From DATEAV01 sp964575425 (GTDB lineage Bacteria; Chloroflexota; Anaerolineae; Anaerolineales; E44-bin32), in assembly GCA_964575425.1 (NCBI GenBank), contig CAZNRD010000020.1, positions 1-57,375 of the forward strand: DNA of 57,375 bases, read 5' to 3'. The translations under genes and the position numbers were made by a program. The notes beneath the pieces are model-generated. The model had not been told where the DNA came from, did not search any database, and was given only the letters and a program-made list of their open reading frames with translations. Below, in pieces: positions 1-7,895 of the stretch (within the stretch, counting starts at the first letter, position 1; each line of letters starts with the position of its first letter).

Positions 1-72
1 CAGCTCAGGTGAGCCTACCCCCTATCCCTTTGCTCGGCAATTCCCTGACACATCCCAGACGAGTACACCCGC

Positions 73-101
73 TTGACACGTCGGAATTTCGACCGTATAC
101 T
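73..101 (+). promoter_or_regulatory. Sigma-70 type promoter of the T-box/trpB2 transcript
   Basis: TTGACA (73-78) and TATACT (96-101) are separated by 17 bp, close to the consensus for a housekeeping sigma factor. The predicted transcript starts near 108, just ahead of the T-box leader, which fits the long untranslated region that follows. Confidence 0.8.
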
Positions 102-124
102 CTCTCGAAACATCACAAGCGGAA

Positions 125-444
125 CGGCTGAGAAGAGGACTAGTAGGCGCCGCAGCGGCGGTCCAGAGAGCGGGAGGCAGGTGAGAGCCCCGCCCGTGCG
201 ACGGCGCTGAATGGACCTTGGAGCCGCGGGGTGAAAGGCCTGGGCCGAGTAGCCTGCGCCGGAGTTGCCACCGTTATCAGGGCAAAGGGCATCGCGATCG
301 AGGATCGCTGTGCCCCAACGAGCGAGGCTGGCCCATCTTCCCGTCGCAGCGCCGACGGGTTTGCCTTTCTTGGGACAGCCTAAGCGGGGTGGCACCGCGG
401 GCAACACACCGCCCGCCCCCGACCGGGGCGGGCGGTGTTGTTTT
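125..444 (+). promoter_or_regulatory. T-box riboswitch leader, tryptophan specifier (UGG)
   Basis: The core T-box motif lies at 382-400 (GGGTGGCACCGCGG). Its bulge TGGC would pair with an acceptor end GCCA, meaning a G discriminator base, as in bacterial tRNA-Trp. Upstream, AGTA at 142-145 and GAA at 209-211 look like the two sides of the S-turn in the specifier loop. The codon right after GAA is TGG (212-214), Trp. The antiterminator can form from CGGGG (385-389) with CCCCG (417-421), and from GCGG with CCGC. This uses the same bases as the left arm of the terminator at 406-444, so the two folds exclude each other. Uncharged tRNA-Trp should therefore allow read-through into the downstream gene. 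Exact stem I borders are not resolved. Confidence 0.9.
406..444 (+). terminator. Intrinsic terminator of the T-box leader
   Basis: A 14-bp perfect stem (406-419 with 425-438), a 5-nt loop and a downstream T-rich run (TTGTTTT). It is the regulated terminator of the T-box and overlaps the 3' arm of the antiterminator. Confidence 0.9.
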
Positions 445-533
445 CGCAGTTCATTCGATTTTGGCGCGTGGCCCCAGCCGAGGGGCCAGTGGAAGAAGGG
501 ATCCAACCATTCTCGAACCTAAGGAGGAGTCAG

Positions 534-1904
534 ATGGAAGCGACGAAGTTCTTGCTGTCGGAGAATGACCTGCCGCAGGCCTGGTACAACATCCTGGCCG
601 ACTCACCACTGCCCCCAACACCGGTCTTGCACCCGGTCACGCGTCAGCCCGTGACGCCGGACTTCCTCGAACCGCTCTTCCCCATGGGCCTCATCGGACA
701 GGAAGTCTCGCGCGAACGCTACATCGAAATCCCGGAACCCGTCCGGGAAGTCTACCGCCTGTGGCGCCCCACACCGCTGCTACGAGCCCGGCGCTTGGAG
801 CGTCTGCTCGACACGCCGGCGCACATCTACTACAAGCATGAAGGCGTATCCCCGGTTGGCAGCCACAAACCCAACACCGCCGTCGCCCAGGCCTTCTTCA
901 ACCGCGAAGCAGGCGTGCGCGCGCTGACAACCGAGACCGGGGCCGGCCAATGGGGGAGCGCTCTGGCCATGGCTTGCCGGTTCTTCGACCTCGACCTTGA
1001 GGTCTTCATGGTGCGCGTCTCCTATGACCAGAAACCCTACCGGCGCATCCTGATGGAGACCTATGGCGCCCGCGTCTACCCCAGCCCGTCCAAAATGACC
1101 TCGTACGGACGGTCTGTGCTGCAGTCCAATCCCACTTCACCGGGCTCGTTAGGGATTGCCATTTCGGAGGCGGTCGAAACGGCAGCCACCTCGGGTGGAA
1201 CCAAGAAGTACTCGTTGGGGTCGGTGCTCAACCATGTCTTGCTGCATCAGACGGTCATTGGTGAGGAGGCGCTGCGACAGATGGAACTGGCAGGGGAGTA
1301 TCCCGACATCGTGATCGGCTGTGTGGGCGGAGGCTCCAATTTTGCCGGGCTGGCCTATCCCTTCCTGCGCCACAAGCTGCTGCAGGGGAAGCCGACGCGT
1401 CTGATAGCCGTCGAGCCGACTGCATGCCCTTCGCTTACCAAGGGCATCTATGCCTTCGACTACGGCGACACGGCGCGAATGGCGCCAATCGTCAAGATGT
1501 ACACGCTGGGGCACGGTTTTGTTCCTCCCGGCATCCACGCCGGAGGACTGCGCTACCATGGCATGGCCCCCAGCCTGTGCGCCTTCTACGATGCCGGGTT
1601 GATCGAGGCTGTGGCCGTCGCCCAGCGGGCCACTTTCGATGCGGCTGTCACCTTCGCACAGGCGGAGGGCATCCTGCCTGCGCCCGAGTCGGCCCATGCC
1701 GTGCGGGTGGCCATCGATCAGGCGCTGGCGGCGCGGCAGGAGGGCACGAGCCGGGTGATCCTGTTCAACCTGTCGGGCCATGGTCTCCTCGACCTGGCGG
1801 CGTACCAGGCCCACCTGTCCGGCAGTCTCGAGGACTTCGACTACCCAGCTCGTCAGATTGAGGAGGCACGTGCCACCTTGCCGGTGGTGGAACTGCCGGC
1901 CTGA
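534..1904 (+). CDS. trpB2: Tryptophan synthase beta chain, TrpB2 type
   Basis: PLP enzyme of 456 aa that joins indole and serine to make L-tryptophan. The PLP lysine is about residue 112 in the motif GSHKPNTA, and the phosphate-binding loop is GCVGGGSNFAGLAYPF. The N-terminal half contains the TrpB2 signature TTETGAGQWGSALA followed by FMVRVSY. TrpB2 proteins are longer than the standard TrpB1 (about 400 aa) and often stand apart from trpA, as here. The start is set at ATG 534 because AAGGAGG lies at 521-527; the frame is open further upstream but runs through the terminator. The T-box with a UGG specifier ties expression to tRNA-Trp charging and supports a true role in tryptophan supply rather than serine deamination. 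No other trp gene is in the window. Confidence 0.93.
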   Translation: MEATKFLLSENDLPQAWYNILADSPLPPTPVLHPVTRQPVTPDFLEPLFPMGLIGQEVSRERYIEIPEPVREVYRLWRPTPLLRARRLERLLDTPAHIYYKHEGVSPVGSHKPNTAVAQAFFNREAGVRALTTETGAGQWGSALAMACRFFDLDLEVFMVRVSYDQKPYRRILMETYGARVYPSPSKMTSYGRSVLQSNPTSPGSLGIAISEAVETAATSGGTKKYSLGSVLNHVLLHQTVIGEEALRQMELAGEYPDIVIGCVGGGSNFAGLAYPFLRHKLLQGKPTRLIAVEPTACPSLTKGIYAFDYGDTARMAPIVKMYTLGHGFVPPGIHAGGLRYHGMAPSLCAFYDAGLIEAVAVAQRATFDAAVTFAQAEGILPAPESAHAVRVAIDQALAARQEGTSRVILFNLSGHGLLDLAAYQAHLSGSLEDFDYPARQIEEARATLPVVELPA

Positions 1905-1941
1905 AGAAGACCGAACGCAGAACCGTCCATCTGCCCCCATC

Positions 1942-1976
1942 GCCGGGCGGCCGAGCAACGCGGCCGCCCGGCTGTT
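1942..1976 (+). terminator. Probable terminator after trpB2
   Basis: An 11-bp perfect inverted repeat (GCCGGGCGGCC 1942-1952, GGCCGCCCGGC 1962-1972) with a 9-nt loop, followed by a poor T-run (TGTT). It lies directly after trpB2 and before the next promoter-like -10. Confidence 0.6.
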
Positions 1977-2007
1977 CGGGCTGCGGTTTGCTTCGTAGGC
2001 AGAGGTG

Positions 2008-2013
2008 TATAAT
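2008..2013 (+). promoter_or_regulatory. -10 element upstream of the B12-subunit gene
   Basis: A perfect TATAAT at 2008-2013. The -35 side is weak (GTTTGC around 1986-1991, 16 bp spacer). It probably drives the B12-subunit and meaB genes. Confidence 0.45.
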
Positions 2014-2052
2014 CCTTGGTGCAATTTGCTGGGGAGGCGATGAGGTCCTGCC

Positions 2053-2463
2053 ATGCAGCGGAGGACTCGTGTCCTGGTTGCCAAGCCTGGTCTGGATGGG
2101 CACGATCGCGGGGCCAAGGTGATCGCGCGCGCCCTGCGCGATGCCGGCATGGAGGTCATCTACACCGGGCTGCGGCAGACTCCCGAGATGATCGCCGAGG
2201 CCGCCCTGCAAGAAGACGTGGATGTGGTCGGCCTCTCGATCCTGTCGGGTGCCCACATGGCGCTCGTGCCGCGCGTCCTTGAGCTGCTGAGGCAGCAAGG
2301 ACAAGGTCATGTCCGGGTCCTGGTCGGTGGGATCATCCCCGACGAGGACGTCCCCCGTCTCAAGGAGGTGGGGGTGAGTGCCGTGTTCGGGCCCGGCACG
2401 AGCACTCAGACCGTCATCGAGACGGTTCGCCAACTCGTGGCTGCCGAAGCCGCGGCCTCGTAG
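2053..2463 (+). CDS. Free-standing B12-binding subunit, methylmalonyl-CoA mutase C-terminal type
   Basis: A 136-aa single-domain protein matching the C-terminal cobalamin-binding domain of acyl-CoA mutases. The DxHxxG motif that supplies the lower cobalt ligand is at residues 15-20 (DGHDRG, with His17). It is followed by the SxL motif in GLSILSGAH and a GG in LVGGIIP. In two-part mutases (mcmA2, icmB/hcmB small subunit) such a protein pairs with a separate catalytic TIM-barrel subunit. No catalytic subunit is present here, so it is either elsewhere in the genome or the partner differs. The start ATG 2053 has GAGG seven bases upstream. The gene is 13 bp upstream of meaB, which supports a shared mutase role. 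The carbon skeleton handled (methylmalonyl, isobutyryl, 2-hydroxyisobutyryl or ethylmalonyl) cannot be told. Confidence 0.88.
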   Translation: MQRRTRVLVAKPGLDGHDRGAKVIARALRDAGMEVIYTGLRQTPEMIAEAALQEDVDVVGLSILSGAHMALVPRVLELLRQQGQGHVRVLVGGIIPDEDVPRLKEVGVSAVFGPGTSTQTVIETVRQLVAAEAAAS

Positions 2464-2476
2464 GATCACTAGGACT

Positions 2477-3445
2477 ATGGACCGGGTGGAGCGCGTGCTT
2501 GCTGGAGACCGCCTCGCCCTCACTCGCCTTCTAAGCCAAGTTGAGAACGAAGACGCTCAGGGCCTCGAGACTCTCTCGCGCCTCTACCCTCGCACCGGCC
2601 GTGCCCACCGCATTGGGATCACGGGTGCTTCCGGCACGGGCAAGTCCACCCTCGTCAATCGCCTGGTCCAGCACCTGAGGACGGCCGCAAGCCCAGGGCA
2701 GGAGCCACCGACGGTGGCGATTGTTGCCGTCGACCCGAGCAGCCCTTTCAGCGGAGGAGCCATTCTGGGAGACCGCATCCGCATGAGAGACCTCGCCGGA
2801 GACCCCGGCGTGTTCATCCGCAGCATGGCCACTCGGGGGGCTCTCGGAGGGCTGGCGCGCGGGACACTGGCCGTGGTCGATGTCCTGGACGCGGCCGGGT
2901 TCAATGTCATCCTGGTGGAGACCGTGGGCGCAGGCCAGACGGAAGTCGATATTGCCCGCCTGGCTCACACCACCATCGTCGTCGATGCGCCTGGCATGGG
3001 GGATGATGTGCAGGCCATCAAGGCCGGCATTCTCGAGATCGCGGACATCCTCGTCGTCAACAAGGCGGACCTGCCAGGCGCCGACCGAACGCTGACGCTG
3101 CTGCGCACCACGCTGGAGACATCTCGCCTTCCGGCGAGGCCGGAGAGTGAACCCTGGGAGGTGCCGGTGCTGGCGACCAGCGCCGTCCGCGGCGATGGGG
3201 TGGCCGAGCTGGCCGCTGCGCTCGAGAGCCATTGGCGTTTCTTATCGACCAGCGGCGAGCTGCCTCGGCGCCAGCGGGAGCGATCGCGACTCGAGTTGGA
3301 AGCCCTGCTGCGTGAGCGGCTGGCCGCCCGCTGGCTCGCCGAACAGCCGGATGGGCGATTCGAGGCCGTGGTCGAGAGGGTGGTGACGCGGCAGCTGTCG
3401 CCTCGCCAGGCGGTGACGACACTGCTCGAAGGAAGCGAGCGGTGA
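2477..3445 (+). CDS. meaB: MeaB/ArgK-type G-protein chaperone of B12-dependent mutase
   Basis: A 322-aa P-loop GTPase that loads and protects the adenosylcobalamin mutase, gating cofactor entry and expelling damaged cofactor. The Walker A motif GASGTGKST is at about residues 50-58. It is followed by the family stretch VDPSSPFSGGAILGDRIRM, a metal-binding ETVGAGQ motif, and NKAD for guanine recognition. The old name ArgK (arginine transport kinase) is a misnomer. ATG 2477 is chosen because the family begins shortly before the P-loop region and the longer reading would overlap the previous gene by 86 bp. The adjacent B12-binding subunit is the expected partner. Confidence 0.93.
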   Translation: MDRVERVLAGDRLALTRLLSQVENEDAQGLETLSRLYPRTGRAHRIGITGASGTGKSTLVNRLVQHLRTAASPGQEPPTVAIVAVDPSSPFSGGAILGDRIRMRDLAGDPGVFIRSMATRGALGGLARGTLAVVDVLDAAGFNVILVETVGAGQTEVDIARLAHTTIVVDAPGMGDDVQAIKAGILEIADILVVNKADLPGADRTLTLLRTTLETSRLPARPESEPWEVPVLATSAVRGDGVAELAAALESHWRFLSTSGELPRRQRERSRLELEALLRERLAARWLAEQPDGRFEAVVERVVTRQLSPRQAVTTLLEGSER

Positions 3446-3512
3446 TGCCTGACGGAGGCAGCGTGCGGTGACGCCGGTCCACCTGCATAGGCACAACAGA
3501 AGGGAAGAGGCC

Positions 3513-4475
3513 ATGAGGAGCGCCACGCACGGCTACGGCGGAATCAAGCTCTTCGCCGGTTCGGCGAGCCAGGATCTGGCCAAAGAGATCAGCCAGTACC
3601 TGTCGATCCCTCTGGAGCCCTACGATCTCATTGAGTTTCCCAATGAGAACCTCTTCGTGCGTTTGCCCTCGAGCGTGCGGGGCCAGGATGTCTACCTGAT
3701 TCAAAGCATGTCGCCTCCGGTCCACCGCAACCTGATGGAGATGCTGATCATGGTGGACTGCTTCAAGCGCGATTCGGCCGGCCGCATCACGCTGGTGATG
3801 CCGTACATGTCGTACGCCCGCTCCGATAAGAAAGATCAGCCGCGCGTGCCGATCACCGCCCGCTTGGTGGCTGACATGATCGAGGTGGCCGGCACCGACC
3901 GCTACATCACCATCGACCTCCATGCCGGGCAGATTCAAGGTTTCTTCTCAATCCCGGGCGACGTACTGACGGCGTTCCACCTGCTGAGCGACTACTTCCT
4001 GACGCTTGAGCTGGAGAACGCCGTCGTCGCCACGGCCGATCTCGGCTTCGCCAAGAAGGGACGCAACTTCGCCGCCAAGCTGGGAGTCCCGCTTGCCTTT
4101 GTGGAAAAGCGGCGGAAGGCCGACGACCCGCGAGCGCGTGCGACGACGATCATCGGCGACGTCGAGGGGATGAGCGTCATCCTGGTGGACGACGAAGTGC
4201 TGACGGCCGGCTCTATGTACGAGGCGGTGCAGATCCTGCGGGAGCACGGTGCCCGCGACATCTACCTCTCCTTCACCCACGGCTTGCTCGTTCCGCCTGC
4301 GATCGAACGGCTTGCCTCGCTCTCGCTGAGGGAGATCGTCACGACCAACACCATTGACATCCCGCCGGAGAAGCGCCTGCCGAACATGCGTGTGCTCTCG
4401 GTGGCGCCTCTGCTGGGGGAAGTGATCTTGCGCGCCCACGAAGGGCGATCGGTGGGCGAGCTCTTCAACGAGTGA
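3513..4475 (+). CDS. prs: Ribose-phosphate pyrophosphokinase (PRPP synthetase), divergent
   Basis: A 320-aa protein that should make PRPP from ribose 5-phosphate and ATP for nucleotide, histidine and tryptophan synthesis. Seen: the ARxDxK ATP-site segment as YARSDKK (101-107), the conserved DLHAGQIQGFF (135-145), and the PRPP loop VILVDDEVLTAGS (222-234). Several usually fixed residues differ from typical bacterial Prs. ARQDRK is ARSDKK, the DGE of the N-terminal flexible region is NEN, and DDMIDTGGT is DDEVLTAGS. Both phosphoribosyl-binding acidic residues remain, so activity is likely, but regulation may differ. ATG 3513 follows a GGGAAGAGG stretch. It lies 67 bp after meaB and may share its transcript. 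Confidence 0.88.
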   Translation: MRSATHGYGGIKLFAGSASQDLAKEISQYLSIPLEPYDLIEFPNENLFVRLPSSVRGQDVYLIQSMSPPVHRNLMEMLIMVDCFKRDSAGRITLVMPYMSYARSDKKDQPRVPITARLVADMIEVAGTDRYITIDLHAGQIQGFFSIPGDVLTAFHLLSDYFLTLELENAVVATADLGFAKKGRNFAAKLGVPLAFVEKRRKADDPRARATTIIGDVEGMSVILVDDEVLTAGSMYEAVQILREHGARDIYLSFTHGLLVPPAIERLASLSLREIVTTNTIDIPPEKRLPNMRVLSVAPLLGEVILRAHEGRSVGELFNE

Positions 4476-4518
4476 CTGGGGGCCTTCGTCCAAGGACCCG
4501 GGCGGCCGGTGCATTTCG

Positions 4519-4540
4519 AGGGGCGCGAGGCCCCTTTCCG
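4519..4540 (+). terminator. Possible terminator after prs
   Basis: A short hairpin (AGGGGC 4519-4524, GCCCCT 4530-4535) followed by TTTCCG. It sits between the convergent prs and deacetylase genes. Confidence 0.45.
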
Positions 4541-4585
4541 TGGGGCAGCTAAGTTCAATCCAACGCGACGCTGCGGGGGGCGCGG

Positions 4586-5614
4586 CTACAGGCCGTGGAT
4601 GGCAATCGCGTTGCGCAGGATGGAATCCGCGCTCGGCTCGGAGTAGCGCGCCGGGCCGAGGGGATCGGTGGGCGCGGGCAGGCCGGCGGCGGCCGTCAGC
4701 ACTGCCAGCACGCTCGATGCGAGGGCCTCGGGATCGTAGCCGCCCTCGAGCACGAAGACCAGTCGGCCGCCGCACAAGCGGCGGGCGAGGTCGGTCAGCG
4801 CCAGGGCCAGGTGGTAGAACCCGGAGCAGGTGAGCTGCAGCCCGGCCAGGGGGTCGGCCCAGTGTGCGTCGAATCCTGCTGACGCCATGAGGAACTCCGG
4901 GCGGAAGAGCTCGGCCGCCGGGCCGACGATGCGGTCGAAGATCTCGGCGAAGGCGCGATCGCCGGCACCCGCCGGCAGGGGGATGTTGATGACCGTGCCG
5001 GCCCCCTCGCCGACGCCCGTCTCATTCAGATACCCTGAACCGGGATAGATGCCGGACTGGTGCGTTGAGAGGAAGAGCACGTTCGGGTCGCGCTCGAAGG
5101 CGGCCTGTGTGCCATTGCCGTGGTGCACGTCAAAGTCAACGATCATCACGCGGCGGAAGCCGAGCTCCTGCACGCGGCGGGTCGTCACGGCGATGTTGTT
5201 GACCAGGCAGAACCCCATGGCCTGCGTGGGCGTGGCGTGATGGCCCGGCGGGCGGACGAGGGCGAAGCCGGCCCCGGCTTCGCCGCGGGCCACCGCTTCG
5301 GCCACCAGCAGCGTCCCGCCGGCGGCAGCTAAGGCTGCTTCGTAGGAGGCCTGCGTGACGTAGGTTGGGGCATAGTCGATGTAGCCCGGGCCTCGCGAGA
5401 TTGCGTCCTGCAGCGCGCGAAGGTAGGCAGGAGGATGAACGTGCGTCAGGTCGGCTTCGACCGCATGCCGAGGCGGGAGGCGCAGCAGCCGGGAGGCGAA
5501 AGGCGCCGAATCAAGGCGGCTGAAATGCTGAAAGCGCTCGACGTTCTCGGGGTGTCCGGAGGAGTTGTGTTCGGGGGAGGGAACAACGGTCACAGCAATC
5601 GGTGCGGTTGTCAT
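4586..5614 (-). CDS. Histone-deacetylase-family protein (AcuC/APAH/HDAC-like amidohydrolase)
   Basis: A 342-aa zinc-dependent deacetylase of the arginase/deacetylase fold. Motifs in order: the RPPGHHA active-site histidine pair, GFCLVNNIA, the zinc-binding DFDVHHGNGT, STHQ, and the second zinc aspartate in SAGFDAH. Bacterial members remove acyl groups from protein lysines or from small acetylated amines such as polyamines. The substrate cannot be assigned here. ATG at 5614 is taken as the start; a TTG at 5623 would add three residues. It is convergent with prs and follows a GT-C gene on the same strand after 61 bp. Confidence 0.9.
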   Translation of the reverse strand: MTTAPIAVTVVPSPEHNSSGHPENVERFQHFSRLDSAPFASRLLRLPPRHAVEADLTHVHPPAYLRALQDAISRGPGYIDYAPTYVTQASYEAALAAAGGTLLVAEAVARGEAGAGFALVRPPGHHATPTQAMGFCLVNNIAVTTRRVQELGFRRVMIVDFDVHHGNGTQAAFERDPNVLFLSTHQSGIYPGSGYLNETGVGEGAGTVINIPLPAGAGDRAFAEIFDRIVGPAAELFRPEFLMASAGFDAHWADPLAGLQLTCSGFYHLALALTDLARRLCGGRLVFVLEGGYDPEALASSVLAVLTAAAGLPAPTDPLGPARYSEPSADSILRNAIAIHGL

Positions 5615-5675
5615 GCTGAACAACGCGTGATTTCACGGGATGACTTTTTTGCCGCATTCGGAAGCCATGCGTGGC

Positions 5676-7700
5676 TCATGGGCACGCCACCGAATAGATC
5701 TTGGCCCACTCATCCGTGAAGACCTCCTGAAGACAGCCCTCGTCGCGCCACTCGAGAAGACGCTCGAGCCCGCTTCGGAGTGCACCGCGCGGGTCGTGTT
5801 GCAGAGAGAAGTCCAGATCCTCCATGCTCAGCAACACGTGAGTGGCACCGACCTGCCTGAACCAGGTCCCAAGGTCTCCTTCGGGGGCAAGGTCGTCTAT
5901 CTCGCCCACCCAACGGAAGTGGTCCGGGTCGGGCAAGCAGACGGTGGGGCAATAGTAGCTGCGACCATCGCTGATCATCAGCACCAGGCTGCCCCGGGGG
6001 AGCTGTTCCTCCGCGAATCGGAGCGCGCGGAAGTCGTTCACGTTGCGTTCCAGGAAGGAGCGGCGGCTCTCGAAGCCCACGACGGAGGGAAGAGGCCTCA
6101 CTTGATGAACCACGAGGATCCACTGGTAGAAAGCCGTGATGCCCAGAAAGCCGACTGCCAGGGAAGGCACAAGCAATCGCCACGGGATGCGGGTCACAGA
6201 CCGTGGCTTCCAGGTTTCGGCGACATGGGCGGCTCCGACCGCCAGGCCGGGGTAGATCGGAAGGAGGAAGCGGATCTGTTGAGAGCCCAGCAGCCAGATA
6301 CAAAGCCGAGCGAGGGCGATCCACAGGAAAGCGGTCAGCCTCCGTTCCTTGCGTATGAAGGGGTAGGCCAGCAGGATGGGGAAGAGGAGCCCCGGCAGGT
6401 CGATGCGGTTCATGACCGCTCCGAATGAGGCGTGATGGGCATAGATGTTCCAGGGCAGAAGCAGGATGTCGATCAGTCGGGTCCCTTCCCCGAAGCTCTC
6501 AAGGTAGTTATGATAGAGGGCGAGGCGAGTCTCGCTCCAGCCCGGCGCACCGAAATAGAAAGGAAAGACCGGATTGCCGAACCACAGGAGGTTCTTGAGA
6601 TACCAGGGGCAGGCCACCAAGGCGGCGGGGATTCCGAAAGCCGCGGCGGCCCGACGGAGCCGGTGCCATCCGCCTTGGCGGAGTGAAACCACGGCCACGA
6701 ACAGCCCTGTCAGACCGAACCCGATCAGCCCCAGGTACTTGCTCCCCATGGCCAGCCCTGCCATCAGGCCGCCAAGCACAAGCCAGTCCTTGGTGCCGCT
6801 CGACCACCATGCAAAGACGGCCAGGATGGCCAGAAATTCGAACAGGCTCCAGCCCGCATCGATGTAGGCGAATGCCGCCCAGATCGGGAAGGCTGGCACA
6901 CCGAGCAGAACGACGGCCGAGAGCCATCCCCCACGGCCCCCTATCCACCGCCGGCCTGCGGCGTATGCGGCCAGCACGAGGAGGATCCCAGTGCTGAAGT
7001 GAATCAGCTTCGGGAAGATGTCGTCCCCAAATGCCATCCCGAGGAAGAAGACCATTTCCATCGTGAACGGCGCGTTCACGTACCAGTTGTCGGGTACGGG
7101 GTACAGGTGACCGGCGTCGAGGAAGAGCCGTGGCCCGACCAGGTGGTACATCAGCCCATCGTAGTCCCAAGGGGGGCTGAGTGCGTGGGCAAGGGCGAGC
7201 AACCCGATCGCACCCATCAGCAACGCTGAAATGCGCTGCAATCCATCCGCCTGTCTCCACCGTGCGGGCAGGGAGCGCACTATTCCTGCGCTCTCCCGGG
7301 CCAGCTGACCGAGATCGGCCGCCAGGACGAGACTAAGCCCGAGGAGGAGGATCAGGATGACGGTCTGGTGCAACACGCCCAGCAGGGCGAGGGCAAGTAG
7401 CACGTAGGCCAGGGCACCCAGCCCAATTGCGGGGGCGAACAGATCTCGCTCGGCGGTCGTGAGGTCGCTGAGGGAGAGGCGACGCAAGACTCGACGGCCA
7501 ATCGCAACGCAAAGAGCCATGACCAGGATTGCCAGCGCCAGGCTCTCCGTGCTGCCGCGCAAGGTAATCCATCCAGTGTCGTCCAGGCCGCCGGCGGGCG
7601 ACCGCCATCGGGCAAGGACAATGGTCCATGCGAGCACGGCCCATGGCAGGCGACGAATGGACAAATGGGCAGTGTTCATAGTGATCCGAGCAGGGTGCAT
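5676..7700 (-). CDS. Large polytopic membrane protein, GT-C glycosyltransferase type
   Basis: A 674-aa protein with many hydrophobic helices and a soluble C-terminal segment, the layout of GT-C enzymes that use polyprenyl-phosphate sugars outside the membrane. After the first helices comes a loop with WDYDGLMYHL and later PDNWYVNAP. The same pattern (FDALVYHL, PDNPFWG) occurs in the gene at 24533-26494, so the two are paralogues. No acceptor can be named. The start is uncertain. ATG 7700 directly follows a TATAGA sequence, while ATG 7679 is an in-frame alternative that would give an almost leaderless mRNA. Confidence 0.75.
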   Translation of the reverse strand: MHPARITMNTAHLSIRRLPWAVLAWTIVLARWRSPAGGLDDTGWITLRGSTESLALAILVMALCVAIGRRVLRRLSLSDLTTAERDLFAPAIGLGALAYVLLALALLGVLHQTVILILLLGLSLVLAADLGQLARESAGIVRSLPARWRQADGLQRISALLMGAIGLLALAHALSPPWDYDGLMYHLVGPRLFLDAGHLYPVPDNWYVNAPFTMEMVFFLGMAFGDDIFPKLIHFSTGILLVLAAYAAGRRWIGGRGGWLSAVVLLGVPAFPIWAAFAYIDAGWSLFEFLAILAVFAWWSSGTKDWLVLGGLMAGLAMGSKYLGLIGFGLTGLFVAVVSLRQGGWHRLRRAAAAFGIPAALVACPWYLKNLLWFGNPVFPFYFGAPGWSETRLALYHNYLESFGEGTRLIDILLLPWNIYAHHASFGAVMNRIDLPGLLFPILLAYPFIRKERRLTAFLWIALARLCIWLLGSQQIRFLLPIYPGLAVGAAHVAETWKPRSVTRIPWRLLVPSLAVGFLGITAFYQWILVVHQVRPLPSVVGFESRRSFLERNVNDFRALRFAEEQLPRGSLVLMISDGRSYYCPTVCLPDPDHFRWVGEIDDLAPEGDLGTWFRQVGATHVLLSMEDLDFSLQHDPRGALRSGLERLLEWRDEGCLQEVFTDEWAKIYSVACP

Positions 7701-7838
7701 TCTATATCAGGAAGGACGACCAGGGAACTGCGCGCCGGCCCATGCGGATGATCTGGAAGCAGTCCGAAGGAGCACCGACGAACACGCCGCGACGAGCCGC
7801 CTCGTTCACGGGAAGAGCAGGCCGACTCGACCCGATGC

Positions 7839-7870
7839 TAATAAAGAGGGCACCCGGGACGGGCGCCCTC
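7839..7870 (-). terminator. Intrinsic terminator of hppA
   Basis: On the minus strand the hairpin GAGGGCGCCCG/CGGGTGCCCTC (7846-7870, one mismatch) is followed by TTTATTAG. It lies 26 bp after the hppA stop codon. Confidence 0.75.
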
Positions 7871-7895
7871 CAATCGACCTCAGCGCTTGCAGCAG

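Noticed and set aside
15..506. Antisense open frame of 163 codons across the leader
   Set aside because: It is opposite the T-box and its terminator, has no recognisable domain and no ribosome site.
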